Source of the DNA: Symsagittifera roscoffensis
Lineage: Eukaryota > Xenacoelomorpha > Acoela > Convolutidae
Reading direction: 5' to 3'
Assembly: GCF_963678635.1 (NCBI RefSeq)
Contig: NC_087062.1
Span: 32,262,704-32,326,703 of the forward strand
Length of the DNA stretch: 64,000 bases
The notes beneath the pieces were generated by a model, which was given only the letters and a program-made list of their open reading frames with translations, was not told the DNA's origin and did not search any database. How positions within the stretch are numbered: the first letter of the stretch is position 1; each line of letters starts with the position of its first letter. Both the position numbers and the translations under genes were made by a program. Positions 11,150-21,429 of this stretch are shown here, one piece after another.

Positions 11150-12654
11150 TTCGTCATCTGTAGATTCACAATGTATGTGATTTAATTGTAATTTTAAGTT
11201 TTCTGTATTTTCGAAACCCGGAGGGTCTGGTTGGGTGTTTTGTTGACTGTATTTGATTATTTGTCTTAAATGTTTTGGTATACTACTTCTGTTATTTTTA
11301 CTGTATGAATTTTAATATTGCGCATTTTTTCTACGTGGCGATGAGAATAGTTTATCCGTCTGTTTGGAAAGTTTTTGTTTTGATTCTTGTTACAATATGG
11401 CCTACTGTTAGAGTAGTTTCGTGGTCTACTTTTAGAATAACTTCAATTTCTATCGTTTGAATAATTTTGATTTCGATTGTATGATGAGTTTCTTGAACGA
11501 TCTTTAGAATAGTATCTGTTTTGAAAGTTTGGATAAGAACGATTCCTAATATAGTTTGAGTAATTACTTCTATTTGAATTTGATCTTGAGTAATTATTGC
11601 GATTTTGATGATTTTGTTTATTTGATCTACTATATCTGTTTTGTGAATAATTTTGTGAATTAACTCTGTCTGCCGATCTTCAGAATTGTCTGGTGATCTT
11701 GTATTCAAAAAATTTGAGAAAAGATAAATTTCTTCTCTTACAGTTGAGTGTCGAGATGTTTGCGTTGGTGATTCATTTGGTGTTTTTTTAAATCCTAATT
11801 TAGATATATGACTGTAAATAATGGAGAAAATATCATTTGTAAAGATTGAACTTGTTCCTTGGGAAAATTGATGTTCTATAAAATTTTGTAGTCTCTGAAG
11901 ACATTTGAAAATTCTAGACCTATGTCAACTGTTTGTATTTAAATTTGTTTGATTTGGTTGTGATGGTAAAATGTCAACAGTGACAATTGCGTAATATGAA
12001 GTGATATTACAGACGCCTTTTATATGGTGGTCAAGTGGTTGTCTTTTAATTCTTGTTTCTGGAAATTCCTGTGTGCATGGTCTATTTCAGTTTTCGACAA
12101 AATATGCATAAAGTTACGACAAAATTGTACTTGTCCTCAAGCGGGATCACTTTGTGGATGGATAACAAAAAGAAATATTGAGTCATCGTCAAAATTTTTG
12201 TCGTATTGAATCTTTTTTTTGCATCTTAAAACTGTTAGTATGTTTTCTTCAATGTGTCTTATTGGTTGACTTGACTTATATAGTCCTAAGGTTTATTTAT
12301 ATCTGATTTTTTAAATTCTGCAATCAGCTTTTCTGATTATGGTGATGTTGATTCTGAATCAAAAAATTTTTTTGTTCGTCTATTGAACTATTTTTATCTA
12401 TTGAATGTTTTAGGTCCTGAAGTTCTTGTATTATAGTTGTGTCTGATTCCAAAACTGCAATATGTGTCCTTGAAAATCTTCGTTTTATATTTTGTTTTTG
12501 TTTTGCTATCGTTATTTTTTCCGTGTTTGGTTTTTGATTTAAAAAATCCTAATGTTTGTCTATGAGGTGTTATTGCAAGATCATGTCTTTCGTCTTTCAT
12601 TAGACAATTGTGTAGTATTATTGTTTGTTTACTGCCTAAATTATCTTTTAACAT
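11150..12654 (-). pseudogene. retroelement Gag region, basic C-terminal part
   Basis: At 11352-11708 one minus-strand frame is rich in Arg, Ser, Asn, Gln and Tyr repeats (runs like NRYSRSN), typical of the nucleic-acid-binding tail of Gag in this lineage. The annotated-length ORF in the next frame (Ile/Thr-rich) is its shadow. Stretches here match tandem copies downstream: 11561-11691 matches 14986-15131 and 19012-19156, and 11694-12000 matches 17366-17690. No complete capsid domain is readable in this copy. Confidence 0.6.
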
Positions 12655-12969
12655 AATGTTTAGAAAGATGGATGCAAAATCCGGAGGTTAGAGTTTCTAT
12701 TTCTTAAACTGTTAGTTCTTAAGGTGTTTGTGTGGTTATATTAACCTGGCGCATAGGTTATTGAGGTTGATGGGTTGGAGAGAGAGTATATGAATTTTCC
12801 AGAAAATTGTTTACTTTCTCGTGGTTAGGTTTGATTCTAAGAAAAACTTATCTAATTTTACCTAGGGTTTGATTTCTGATCAAGGGTTGGAAAATAGTAA
12901 ATCAATCCACAGGATTCAGGTATAATTAGAACACTAGTAGATCATTAGATACTATTTTAGAGTTTATTA

Positions 12970-14302
12970 TTATTCTACGTGTTTTAGCTTGGGTCAACTA
13001 AGAGGAAGGGCTCAAGTGAAAGATGAGTAACCGAAGGTCTTCACTGTTTATCTTAATTATAACAATTGATTTTTCCTAAAAAACCTATTTGTCCTGGGTT
13101 TTTTTATATTGGTTGGAGAATGAATTGACGTTTGAGATTGTAAGGCAATTGTATTCATGAGGTGGGGAGAACAAGGTTGTTCTGATTGATCCAAGGGAAG
13201 CATGGATGATCAGTTGAAAAAAAAGTCAAATTATCAAAAATCAAAAAAAGGCCTTGAAAAATTTTTTTAGGAAAAGATTTAAGTTAAGGTAAAGTTATAG
13301 ATTTAAAATTATTTTAAGGGTTAAAACTTTGAATGCTGTGAGTTTTCGAACAAGTTTGGTTATGTTTTAGGGGATGAAGCGGGGATGAAGAAAAAGTGGT
13401 TTCTTGAAAAGCAAGCAATTTTTTTTTATAAATTAAACAAAACTAACATTAAAAATTCCTACTATTTCCTCCTCTCCGCTATTCAAAAAATTTATTTTCA
13501 GAACAAATTTCAAAGTACTGCAGATTTTGAAAAATACGACTTGTGTATTTTTATCATCGTTATATAAAATAGCTATAAAGCACCAAGTAGGGTTGTCGTT
13601 GTAGTTCATTTGTCCAAAAACGAAAATTTATAATTACTAAAGAGGATTCTGAAGAACTATACTCTTTGCGGTTTACGCCATACTATCATGAAGTATCTTG
13701 GTCCGTCGTTCAATCGATGTTCACGCCGTGGTTTTGTTCTTTGTTCAATACCTGGTATTTCTCCTATTGTTTACAGTATTGGCGTATATTCATTGAGACG
13801 TAGAGACATATCTATCAAATTGTCTATTCCATTTAACCTTTTGCAGTTTTGCAACTTTGGTCTTTTTCTAATTCTAAATTGCTAAATCTAAGTTAGTTAA
13901 GTTCTTGTTCCAGATTTTTGGTCGCATCAGATGAGTTTATGCTAAAGTTAGCTTACTCATGGAGTAATTTCAGATAAGATACAATCTTATTTTCGGACGG
14001 ATAGATTCGTGCAACTTCGTAGTTTAAAACCAACCTTAATCTTACTCGTATATCTCCTAATCTCAATAGATCTAACCTATACTAGTATTTGCGAGTTAGT
14101 TTTGAACTTGTCCAAAAGGAGAACAACTTTAGTCTAAAATTTATATATTTTGTTCGGGTGCTGAAACTACAAGTAGTTTCAGCACTACACATCATTGTCA
14201 GTGTTAGTGATGGGATATGATTGGTTAGTTAGTAATTTTTAATAGGGATATTTTTCTCAATAAATTAATTGGTTTATAAATACTAGTCCAGAGCTGGTTC
14301 CA
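12970..14302 (-). repeat. 5' LTR of the decayed retroelement
   Basis: At least 1.33 kb, aligned in order with 56458-57711. Shared points include 'gggtcaactaaga', 'cactgtttatctta', 'ggtggggaga', 'gatctagtgtatac'-type text and the hairpin (14158-14185). The minus-strand start is TGGAACCAG at 14302. The lower edge is not sharply defined; similarity fades near 12970. On the minus strand it contains a broken version of the LTR ORF that is intact at 20276 and 24450. Confidence 0.7.
14158..14185. promoter_or_regulatory. conserved LTR hairpin
   Basis: A perfect 12-bp inverted repeat, gtgctgaaacta / tagtttcagcac, around a caag loop. The same element is present at 20840-20867 and 25014-25041, with one mismatch at 2394-2421. 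It is kept with compensatory changes at 57568-57593. Function unknown; an RNA structure or a dyad protein site within the LTR are both possible. Confidence 0.7.
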
Positions 14303-14486
14303 ATTGACAAATATTTTTTGTTGGACCCTAAAACATCTTAGCGCTCTAAGACTATACCAATTCATATTGTTTTTTAGATTGGATGAAATTTGGGCATGCA
14401 AAATAAAGTAGAGGATTTATTTTGACTCAGCAAGCAACTTCAAATTGGCTTGTTTTTCAATTTTTTTTACATTTCATAATTTCAAA

Positions 14487-14909
14487 CAGGGGCGGATCTA
14501 GGATTTTCTCGAGGAGGGGTCGGATTTTCAAAAAAATTCGAAAATTTTGACAACCTTTTTTTTAAGTCGACCAAATTGACTTTCCAAGCTCTCCTCAAAA
14601 ATTAAAAAGACTATGTTTAGCTCAAATTTTCTGCTCCGCAGGCAAAATTTTGAAAAACAGCTCAAAAAAGTTGTTTGTGGGCAATTGTGTAAAAAGTTTA
14701 TACAAAAAATCGCGTTTTTTTGGTGCGCACTCCCATTCAAAATGAGTATATTTTAGCGCCAAAGGCGCTTTTAGAAAAACTTTAGAATCGGTCGGCCAAA
14801 AATGGATTTCTTAAAAGTACCAAAGGCTGGACACTTTGGGTCGGCAAAGGGGCGAATCCCTGAGGAGGGAGGGGCGTCCACCCCCCCCCCCCCCCAAAAT
14901 CCGCCCCTG
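14487..14909. mobile_element. hAT-like MITE, 423 bp
   Basis: Begins CAGGGGCGGATCTAGG and ends CCGCCCCTG, an inverted terminal repeat. It is flanked on both sides by the 8-bp direct repeat atttcaaa (14479-14486 and 14910-14917). An 8-bp duplication with CAGGGG ends is the hAT-superfamily signature. The interior has no transposase; the apparent 70-aa minus-strand ORF is a shadow repeated in every copy. A C-run precedes the right end. Confidence 0.85.
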
Positions 14910-14985
14910 ATTTCAAAGCTTACTGCGGTTTTCGGCTAGCAAAAGAGAATTAAATCTATCTTCAGCACATTGGCTAAAACTTTTT

Positions 14986-15131
14986 TCAGTAATTACTTCT
15001 ATTTGAATTTGATCTTGAGTAAATATTGCGATTTTGATGATTTTGACTATTTGAACTACTATATCTGTTTTGTGAATAATTTTGTGAATTTATTCTGTCT
15101 GGTGATCTTCCGCCAAATTTATGTCGATAAA
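14986..15131 (-). repeat. short Gag-tail fragment at a duplication junction
   Basis: Matches the basic Gag tail at 11561-11691. It is abutted directly to MITE-flanking sequence on its left (joined near 14985) and to the longer Gag segment on its right. The same fused fragment recurs at 19012-19156, so the junction was made once and then duplicated. Confidence 0.7.
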
Positions 15132-15136
15132 GAAAT

Positions 15137-17315
15137 TGTGATCTGTAAATGTTATAGCTATCTTTAAGTGGTTTTCCTGAGCTGTTATTACCGTGAATAC
15201 TTTTTTGGCAGATTTTGATCTTTTTTCATGTATTGGTGAAAAACTCGCTTGTGTTTATGTGCTTTTTTTGTTTATTTTGGTTATCCTGTTGTTTTTATCT
15301 GCCTTCAGCAATACTATGTCTATATCTACGACAATAGTTGCAACATTTTTTGATTAATGGTTTACCTTTGAAAATTGGAATCTTTTCGTGGATATTTAAT
15401 GTTTGTTTGATTTTTTCTCCTTATTCATTATCAGAGTCAGATTATCATTAATTTGTGAAGTTGTTGTCTGGATAATTTTTTACATATTGTAGTTTTAAAT
15501 TTTCTGTTTCTTTTAATTTGATAGTGATTTCAGCTTGTTCAAGTTTATCTACTCCCTTTCAAAAATCTATATCAGGTTTTCGAATTGATGATGGATGTGA
15601 TGCACTCTTTTTCAATGCAATTTGGCGTAATTGTGGTGTTAGAGTCATCATTAAAAACTTCATCTTTATCGTATTTTTTTTAGTCATGCGTATTGAGGGA
15701 GTATGCTTTCCTTACTAAAGTTTCAATTGTTACTGCGAGTTGTTTTTTGAAACATTGGGGGTCTACTGGTTTCGTTACACAGGACTCCTTGGTATTGTTT
15801 ATTTCTTTCAGAGTCGAACATTTTTGCAAATTCTTGTGTGAAATTTTTCCAGTCTGATTTAATTTCTATAGTTAGAATTGAATACCTTTTTTGAGCTGCA
15901 CCATCAAGTGTGGTTTGGATTAAAGCTGTACGTCTAGGTAGCCAACTTTGATGGAGTGGTGTATTTACTGGTTCTGGGCCTATATTTAAAATTAAGTTCG
16001 CTGTGACTGCATTTAAATTATCTATTTTTTAGTATTCAGGGTCTGTTCCATTGATTACTATGAGTGGTTTATTTGACGATATAAATAATCCTTCCATAAG
16101 CTATGGATTAATTTCTTTTGAAGTAATTCTGATGCGTTTGATATTTGTGAAAAACTTGTAAGTTGGGTCTTTGTGATTTCATGTCGCTGTAGATAAAACG
16201 GTTAAATAATTTCCTTTTTTCAATTGATTAGGTTCATAGCCTTATGTGTTGATAAAGTTTTTTGATTGTAAATTATTTTTATATGATGCTGAATTTTGTC
16301 TTTGAGGGAAGGGTTGTCTTGGTTATCGTGTTTGTTTAGAGTGGGTATAATATTCAAAAATATCTGGTTGGTAAATTTTATCTAGTTGATCAGCATTCCA
16401 GTTATTATTTTGTAGATTAATATAATCTTGTAGGTTCTGATTGAAATAGTCTTTATCTTCTGAACAATGTGATTGATTTTTTTTGATTTGTTTGTTTTTT
16501 ATATTTTTGTTTTGTTGAAAAAACGGATCATTTTCACTACGATCTGTTGTAGTTCATTGTTGATCATTGAAGAAAACTGAGTGGGGGGCTTGTTGTGGCA
16601 TCTTTTGGTTATAATATTGTTCTTGTGATTGATTTTGATGGCATATGTAGGAGTTTCTCTTGTTGGTCTGTTTATATTGTTATTCGCAAAAAAATTGTAA
16701 TTGTGGTTCGAAAAATTAATTCTATTTGGAGGCTTTTGCTTGTTTGTAGTTAGTTTATATGCTTGGTAATAAAATTGTGAAAATTTTGAGATAACAGTTG
16801 GTTTCACTGTTGATTGAATAGTTGTCTGTGGGAATGGACTATTTTTATTATGCGGTGTTGAAAGGGTAGGATGAATAGAAGAAATGCTTTGATGTGTTGT
16901 TGTAGGCCTTGTTTCAAATATTTCCTTGTTATTAAAATGTGATGGAGTTCGAATATCTTCTTGTGTAAGGTTTTTGTTCCATTAAGGTTTCTTGTGTGTT
17001 AATAAATTTTGAATTTAAACTATTTCCTGTGCTATCGTTGAACAATGTGTTATAGTTTAAAGCTGTTGCATCGATAGTAAGTGGAGTAACTCTTACATAA
17101 TCTTTGTGTATAGAAAAAAAAATTGCTGCACTTGAAATGTCAGTGGTTATGATAATGAATAAAGGATGAGACCATTCAGGGTTCCAAAAATTATCTGTTT
17201 GGTCGGCTAATACTGTTTCATTGTCTGAGGTTTGTGGTTGAAAGTTTTTTTTGATGTTGAAATGAAATCTAAACTGTGAACAAAACAATCTATTATGAGC
17301 CATGCTAGGATTCAC
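15137..17315 (-). pseudogene. Gag segment of tandem retroelement copy A
   Basis: In minus-strand order: an N-terminal stretch (16932-17315, with PQTSDNETVLADQTDNFW), an Asn/Lys-rich linker (16499-16807), a capsid-type stretch at about 15725-16098 (LNAVTANLILNIGPEPVN and LDGAAQKRYSILTIEIK), and a zinc-knuckle relic near 15310-15345 (CNYCRRYRHSIAEG). Gag would coat the RNA genome. In this copy the capsid frame has a stop (TAC TAA where the copy at 22017 keeps an open codon), and the knuckle lacks its last Cys. Same organisation as 21430-23576. Confidence 0.7.
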
Positions 17316-17689
17316 TATAAAACATGTTTTACGTTTTGTGAAGTTTCAATAACAGTGAGGTTTTCACGGATTGTGTTCAGAAAATTTGAGAAAAGATCAA
17401 TTTCTTCTCTTACAGTTGAGTGTTGAGATGTTTGGGTTGGTGATTCATATGGTGATTTTTTAAAATCCTAATTTAGATATATAAATATAAATAATAGAGA
17501 AAACATCATTTGTAAAGATTTAATTTGCTCTTTGGGATATTTGATGTTCTAGATATTTTGTAGTCTGTGAAGACTTTCGAGAATTCTAGACCTACGTCAA
17601 CTGTTTGTGTTTGATGCTTTGTTTGATTTGGTTGTGATGGTAAAATTTCAATAGTTGATATAAATGAAATAAAATTGTATCTAAAGTTA

Positions 17690-18484
17690 AATTAAAGATC
17701 CAAGGAAAACCTTGATGAACTGTTTCTGAAGAAATATAAATTATCGAAAAGCAAAAATAGGCCTTGACAAATTTTTTGAGCGAAAGATTTAAGTTAAGGT
17801 AAAGTTATAGATTTGAAATTATTTGAAGGGTTCAAATTTTGAATGATGTGGTGAGCTTTTGAACCAATTTGGTTATGTTTTGGGTGATAAAGCGGGGATG
17901 AAGAAAAAGTGGTACTTAAAAAAAAGAAGTGTTTTATAATTTTAATAAAAACTAACCTTAAACTTTTCTACTATTTCCTCCTCTCCGTTATTCAAAAAAA
18001 TTTAATTTTACAAAAAATTTCAAAATATTGCAGATTTTGAAAAGAACGACTTGTGTAATTTTTTATCAGTCGTTATCATCGTTATATAATATAGCTATGA
18101 AGCACCAAGTAGATTTTTGAAGAAGTCAAATTGTTCTTCAAACAAATTATTTTTCATGTCAAAAAGGAAACTTTAATTTTACTGCATGGAGGATTCTGAA
18201 GACATATACTCTTTGCGGCTTACGCCGTATTATCATGTAGTATCTTGGTCCGTCGTTCAATTGATGTTCACGCCGTGATTTTGTTCTTCGTTCAATACCT
18301 GGTGTTTCTTGTTTTGTTTAAAGTATTGGCGTATATTCAACGAGACGTAGAGACATATCTATCAAATTGTCTATTCCATGTAACATTTTGCAGGTTTGCA
18401 ACTTTGGTCTCTTTCTAATTCTAAGTTGCTAAGTCTAAGTTAGTTAAGGTCTTGTTCGGGACTTTTAATCGCATCAGATGAGTT
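17690..18484 (-). repeat. truncated LTR of tandem copy A
   Basis: Starts with 'gatccaaggaaaaccttgat' text shared with 19810, 23990 and, weakly, 56730. It ends abruptly in 'cgcatcagatgagttta', where it is joined to MITE-flanking 'tttttttacatttcat'. The part of the LTR holding the hairpin and the TGGAACCAG end is deleted. The LTR ORF is present but broken by TAA at the codon that is TTA in the intact copies. Confidence 0.65.
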
Positions 18485-18512
18485 TATTTTTTTTACATTT
18501 CATAATTTCAAA

Positions 18513-18934
18513 CAGGGGCGGATCTAGGATTTTCTCGAGGAGGGGGCGGATTTTCAAAAAATTTCGAAAATTTTGACAACCTTTTTTTTAAGTCGACCAA
18601 ATTGACTTTCCAAGCTCTCCTCAAAAATTAAAAAGACTATGTTTAGCTCAAATTTTCTGCTCCGCAGGCAAAATTTTGAAAAACAGCTCAAAAAAGTTGT
18701 TTGTGGGCAATTGTGTAAAAAGTTTAGACAAAAAATCGCGTTTTTTTGGTGCGCACTCCCATTCAAAATGAGTATATTTTGGCGCCAAAGGCGCTTTTAG
18801 AAAAACTTTAGAATCGGTCGGCCAAAAATGGATTTCTTAAAAGTACCAAAGGCTGGACACTTTGGGTCGGCAAAGAGGCGAATCCCTGAGGAGGGAGGGG
18901 CGTCCACCCCCCCCCCCCCCAAAATCCGCCCCTG
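18513..18934. mobile_element. hAT-like MITE, second copy
   Basis: Nearly identical to 14487-14909 (422 bp), with the same ends and the same atttcaaa flanks (18505-18512, 18935-18942). Because the target site is also the same, this copy was made by duplication of the surrounding DNA. Confidence 0.85.
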
Positions 18935-19011
18935 ATTTCAAAGCTTACTGCGGTTTTCGGCTAGCAAAAGAGAATTAAATCTATCTTCAGCACATTGGCT
19001 AAAATTTTTTT

Positions 19012-20984
19012 CAGTAATTACTTCTATTTGATTTTGATCTTGAGTAAATATTGCGATTTTGATGATTTTGACTATTTGAACTACTATATTTGTTTTGTGA
19101 ATAATTTTGTGAATTTATTCTGTCTGGTGATCTTCCGCCAAATTTATGTCGATAAAGAAATTGTGTTATAGTTTAAAGTTGTTGAATCGATAGTAAGCGG
19201 AGTAACTCTTACATAATCTTTGTGTATAGAAAAAAAAATTGCTGCACTTGAAATGTCAGTGGTTATGAAAATGAATAAAGGATGAGACCATTCAGGGTTC
19301 CAAAATTTATCTGTTTGATCGGCTAATACTGTTTCATTGTCTGAGGTTTGTGGTTGAAAGTTTTTTTTTCATGTTGAAATGAAATCTAAACTATGAACAA
19401 AACAATCTATTATGAGCCCTGCTAGGATTCACTATAAAACATGTTTTACGTTTTGTGAAGTTTCAATAACAGTGAGGTTTTCACGGATTGTGTTCAGAAA
19501 ATTTGAGAAAAGATCAATTTCTTCTCTTACAGTTGAGTGTTGAGATGTTTGGGTTGGTGATTCATATGGTGATTTTTTAAAATCCTAATTTAGATATATA
19601 AATATAAATAATAGAGAAAAGATCATTTGTAAAGATTTAATTTGCTCTTTTGGATATTTGATGTTCTAGATATTTTTGTAGTCTGTGAAGACTTTCGAGA
19701 ATTCTAGACCTACGTCAACTGTTTGTGTTTGATGCTTTGTTTGATTTGGTTGTGATGGTAAAATTTCAATAGTTGATATAAATGAAATAAAATTGTATCT
19801 AATGTTAAGTTAAAGATCCAAGGAAAACTTTGATGAACTGTTTCTGAAGAAATATAAATTATCGAAAAGCAAAAATAGGCCATGACAAATTTTTTGAGCG
19901 AAAGATTTAAGTTAAGGTAAAGTTATAGATTTAAAATTATTTTAAGGGTTAAAATTTTGAATGATGTGGTGAGCTTTTGAACCAATTTGGTTATGTTTTG
20001 GGTGTGAAGCGGGGATGAAGAAAAAGTGGTACTTAAAAAAAAAGAAGTTTTTATAATTTTAATAAAAACTAACCTTAAATTTTTCTACTATTTCCTCCTC
20101 TCCGTTATTCAAAAAAATTTAATTTTAAAAAAAATTTCAAAATAATGCAGATTTTGAAAAGAACGACTTGTGTAATTTTTTATCAGTCGTTATCATCGTT
20201 ATATAATATAGCTATGAAGCACCAAGTAGATTTTTGAAGAAGTCAAATTGTTCTTCAAACAAATTATTTTTCATGTCAAAAAGGAAACTTTAATTTTACT
20301 GCATGGAGGATTCTGAAGACATATACTCTTTGCGGCTTACGCCGTACTATCATGTAGTATCTTGGTCCGTCGTTCAATTGATGTTCACGCCGTGATTTTG
20401 TTCTTCGTTCAATACCTGGTGTTTCTTGTTTTGTTAAAAGTATTGGCGTATATTCAACGAGACGTAGAGACATATCTATCAAATTGTCTATTCCATCTAA
20501 CATTTTGCAGGTTTGCAACTTTGGTCTCTTTCTAATTCTAAGTTGCTAAGTCTAAGTTAGTTAAGGTCTTGTTTGGGACTTTTAATCGCATCAGATGAGT
20601 TTATACTAAAGGCAGCTTACTCATACAGTAATTTCAGATAAAATACACTGTCTAATCGTCACGCTATCTTATTTTCGGCCGGATAGATTCCTGCAATTTC
20701 GTAGTTTAAAACCAACCTTACTCTTACTCGTATATCTCCTAATCTCAATAGATCTAGTGTATACTAGTATTTGCGGGTTAGTTTTGAGTTTGTCCAAAAG
20801 GAGAACAACTGTAGTCTAAGATTTATTCAGATTGTTCGGGTGCTGAAACTACAAGTAGTTTCAGCACTGCAAATAATTGTCAGTGTTAGTGATGGGATAT
20901 GATTGGTTATTTAGTAATTTTTTATAGGTATATTTTTATCAATAATTTAATTGGTTTATAAATACTAGTCCAGAGCTGGTTCCA
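19012..20984 (-). mobile_element. tandem retroelement copy B: deleted Gag plus LTR
   Basis: Consists of the Gag-tail fragment 19012-19156, then a junction (near 19156, in 'aaattgtgttatag') that jumps over about 1.9 kb of Gag present in copies A and C, then the Gag N-terminal region and a full LTR ending ggttcca at 20984. Short shared text (tgtg/tgtgtta) at the join suggests a microhomology deletion. The LTR holds an intact ORF (20276-20518) and the hairpin (20840-20867). Confidence 0.7.
20276..20518 (-). CDS. LTR-encoded 80-aa ORF
   Basis: An ATG-initiated 80-residue frame, MQTCKMLDGIDNLIDMSL... ending KLKFPF, lies inside the LTR on the element's coding strand. It is rich in Arg/Lys in its second half (RRTKSRREHQ, then GPRYYMIVRRKPQRVY). 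The same protein is encoded without change at 24450-24692. A diverged LTR at 57132-57317 encodes a 61-residue frame with the same ML...NL...PG...GPxxYxVxRK pattern. It could be an accessory protein or the end of a spliced or readthrough product. No known family recognised. Two other LTR copies (13.7 and 18.3 kb) have it broken. Confidence 0.4.
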   Translation of the reverse strand: MQTCKMLDGIDNLIDMSLRLVEYTPILLTKQETPGIERRTKSRREHQLNDGPRYYMIVRRKPQRVYVFRILHAVKLKFPF

Positions 20985-21168
20985 ATTGACAAACATTTTT
21001 TGTTGGACCCTAAAACATCTTAGCGCTCTAAGACTACACCAATTCATATTGTTTTTTAGATTGGATGAAATTTGGGCATGCAAAATAAAGTAGAGGATTT
21101 ATTTCGACTCAGCAAGCAACTTTAAATTGGCTTGTTTTTCAATTTTTTTTACATTTCATAATTTCAAA

Positions 21169-21424
21169 CAGGGGCGGATCTAGGATTTTCTCGAGGAGGG
21201 GGCGGATTTTCAAAAAAACTTCAAAAATTTTGACAACTTTTTTTTAATTCGACCAAATTGACTTTCCAAGCTCTCCTCAAATATTAAAAAGACTATGTTT
21301 AGCTCAAATTTTCTGCTCCGCAGGCAAAATTTTGAAAAACAGCTCAAAAAAGTTGTTTTTGGGCAATTGTGTAAAAAATTTAGACAAAAAATCGCGTTTT
21401 TTTGGTGGGCACTCCCATTCAAAA
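21169..21424. mobile_element. hAT-like MITE, third copy, truncated
   Basis: Left end and left flank (atttcaaa, 21161-21168) as in the other copies. The right half is missing: at about 21424 the sequence goes straight into 'gatattgtgatctg', the Gag segment that begins at 15133 in copy A. The break is a duplication or deletion junction. Confidence 0.8.
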
Positions 21425-21429
21425 GATAT

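Larger units (their letters stand above)
2146..14302 (-). mobile_element. decayed Ty3/mdg4-type LTR retroelement with env-like segment
   Basis: Reading down the minus strand, retroelement landmarks appear in order: a long LTR (about 12970-14302), a basic Arg/Ser/Asn-rich Gag tail (about 11150-12650), a protease DSGAE motif (about 10795-10875), RT (about 9210-9560), RNase H (8674-8892), a Pro-rich polyprotein tail (8074-8334), env-like pieces (6526-6990 and 4072-4407) and a partial LTR in the same orientation (2146-2538). Domain order and the env-like piece point to an errantivirus-like Ty3 lineage. All frames are interrupted by stops and shifts. No integrase core was found. The element is also internally rearranged (a duplicated 0.9-kb block and an inverted RT piece). 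It is a fossil and is annotated as found. Confidence 0.8.

Noticed and set aside
12720-12800. Possible primer-binding site below the 5' LTR ('aacctggcgcatagg' region)
   Set aside because: The LTR lower edge is not defined and no tRNA 3' end of useful length matches by eye.
14273-14282. TATA-like tttataaata near the LTR start
   Set aside because: It is only about 20-30 nt inside the LTR 5' end, which is too close for a normal U3 promoter, and it is not kept at 57.7 kb.
15518-15718. 66-aa plus ORF, repeated at 21812-22012
   Set aside because: Antisense to the Gag capsid/knuckle region; conserved only through duplication.
14528-21422. Repeated 70-aa minus ORF (14528, 18554, 21210)
   Set aside because: Contained wholly in the MITE, open only because the copies are recent duplicates; no transposase motif.
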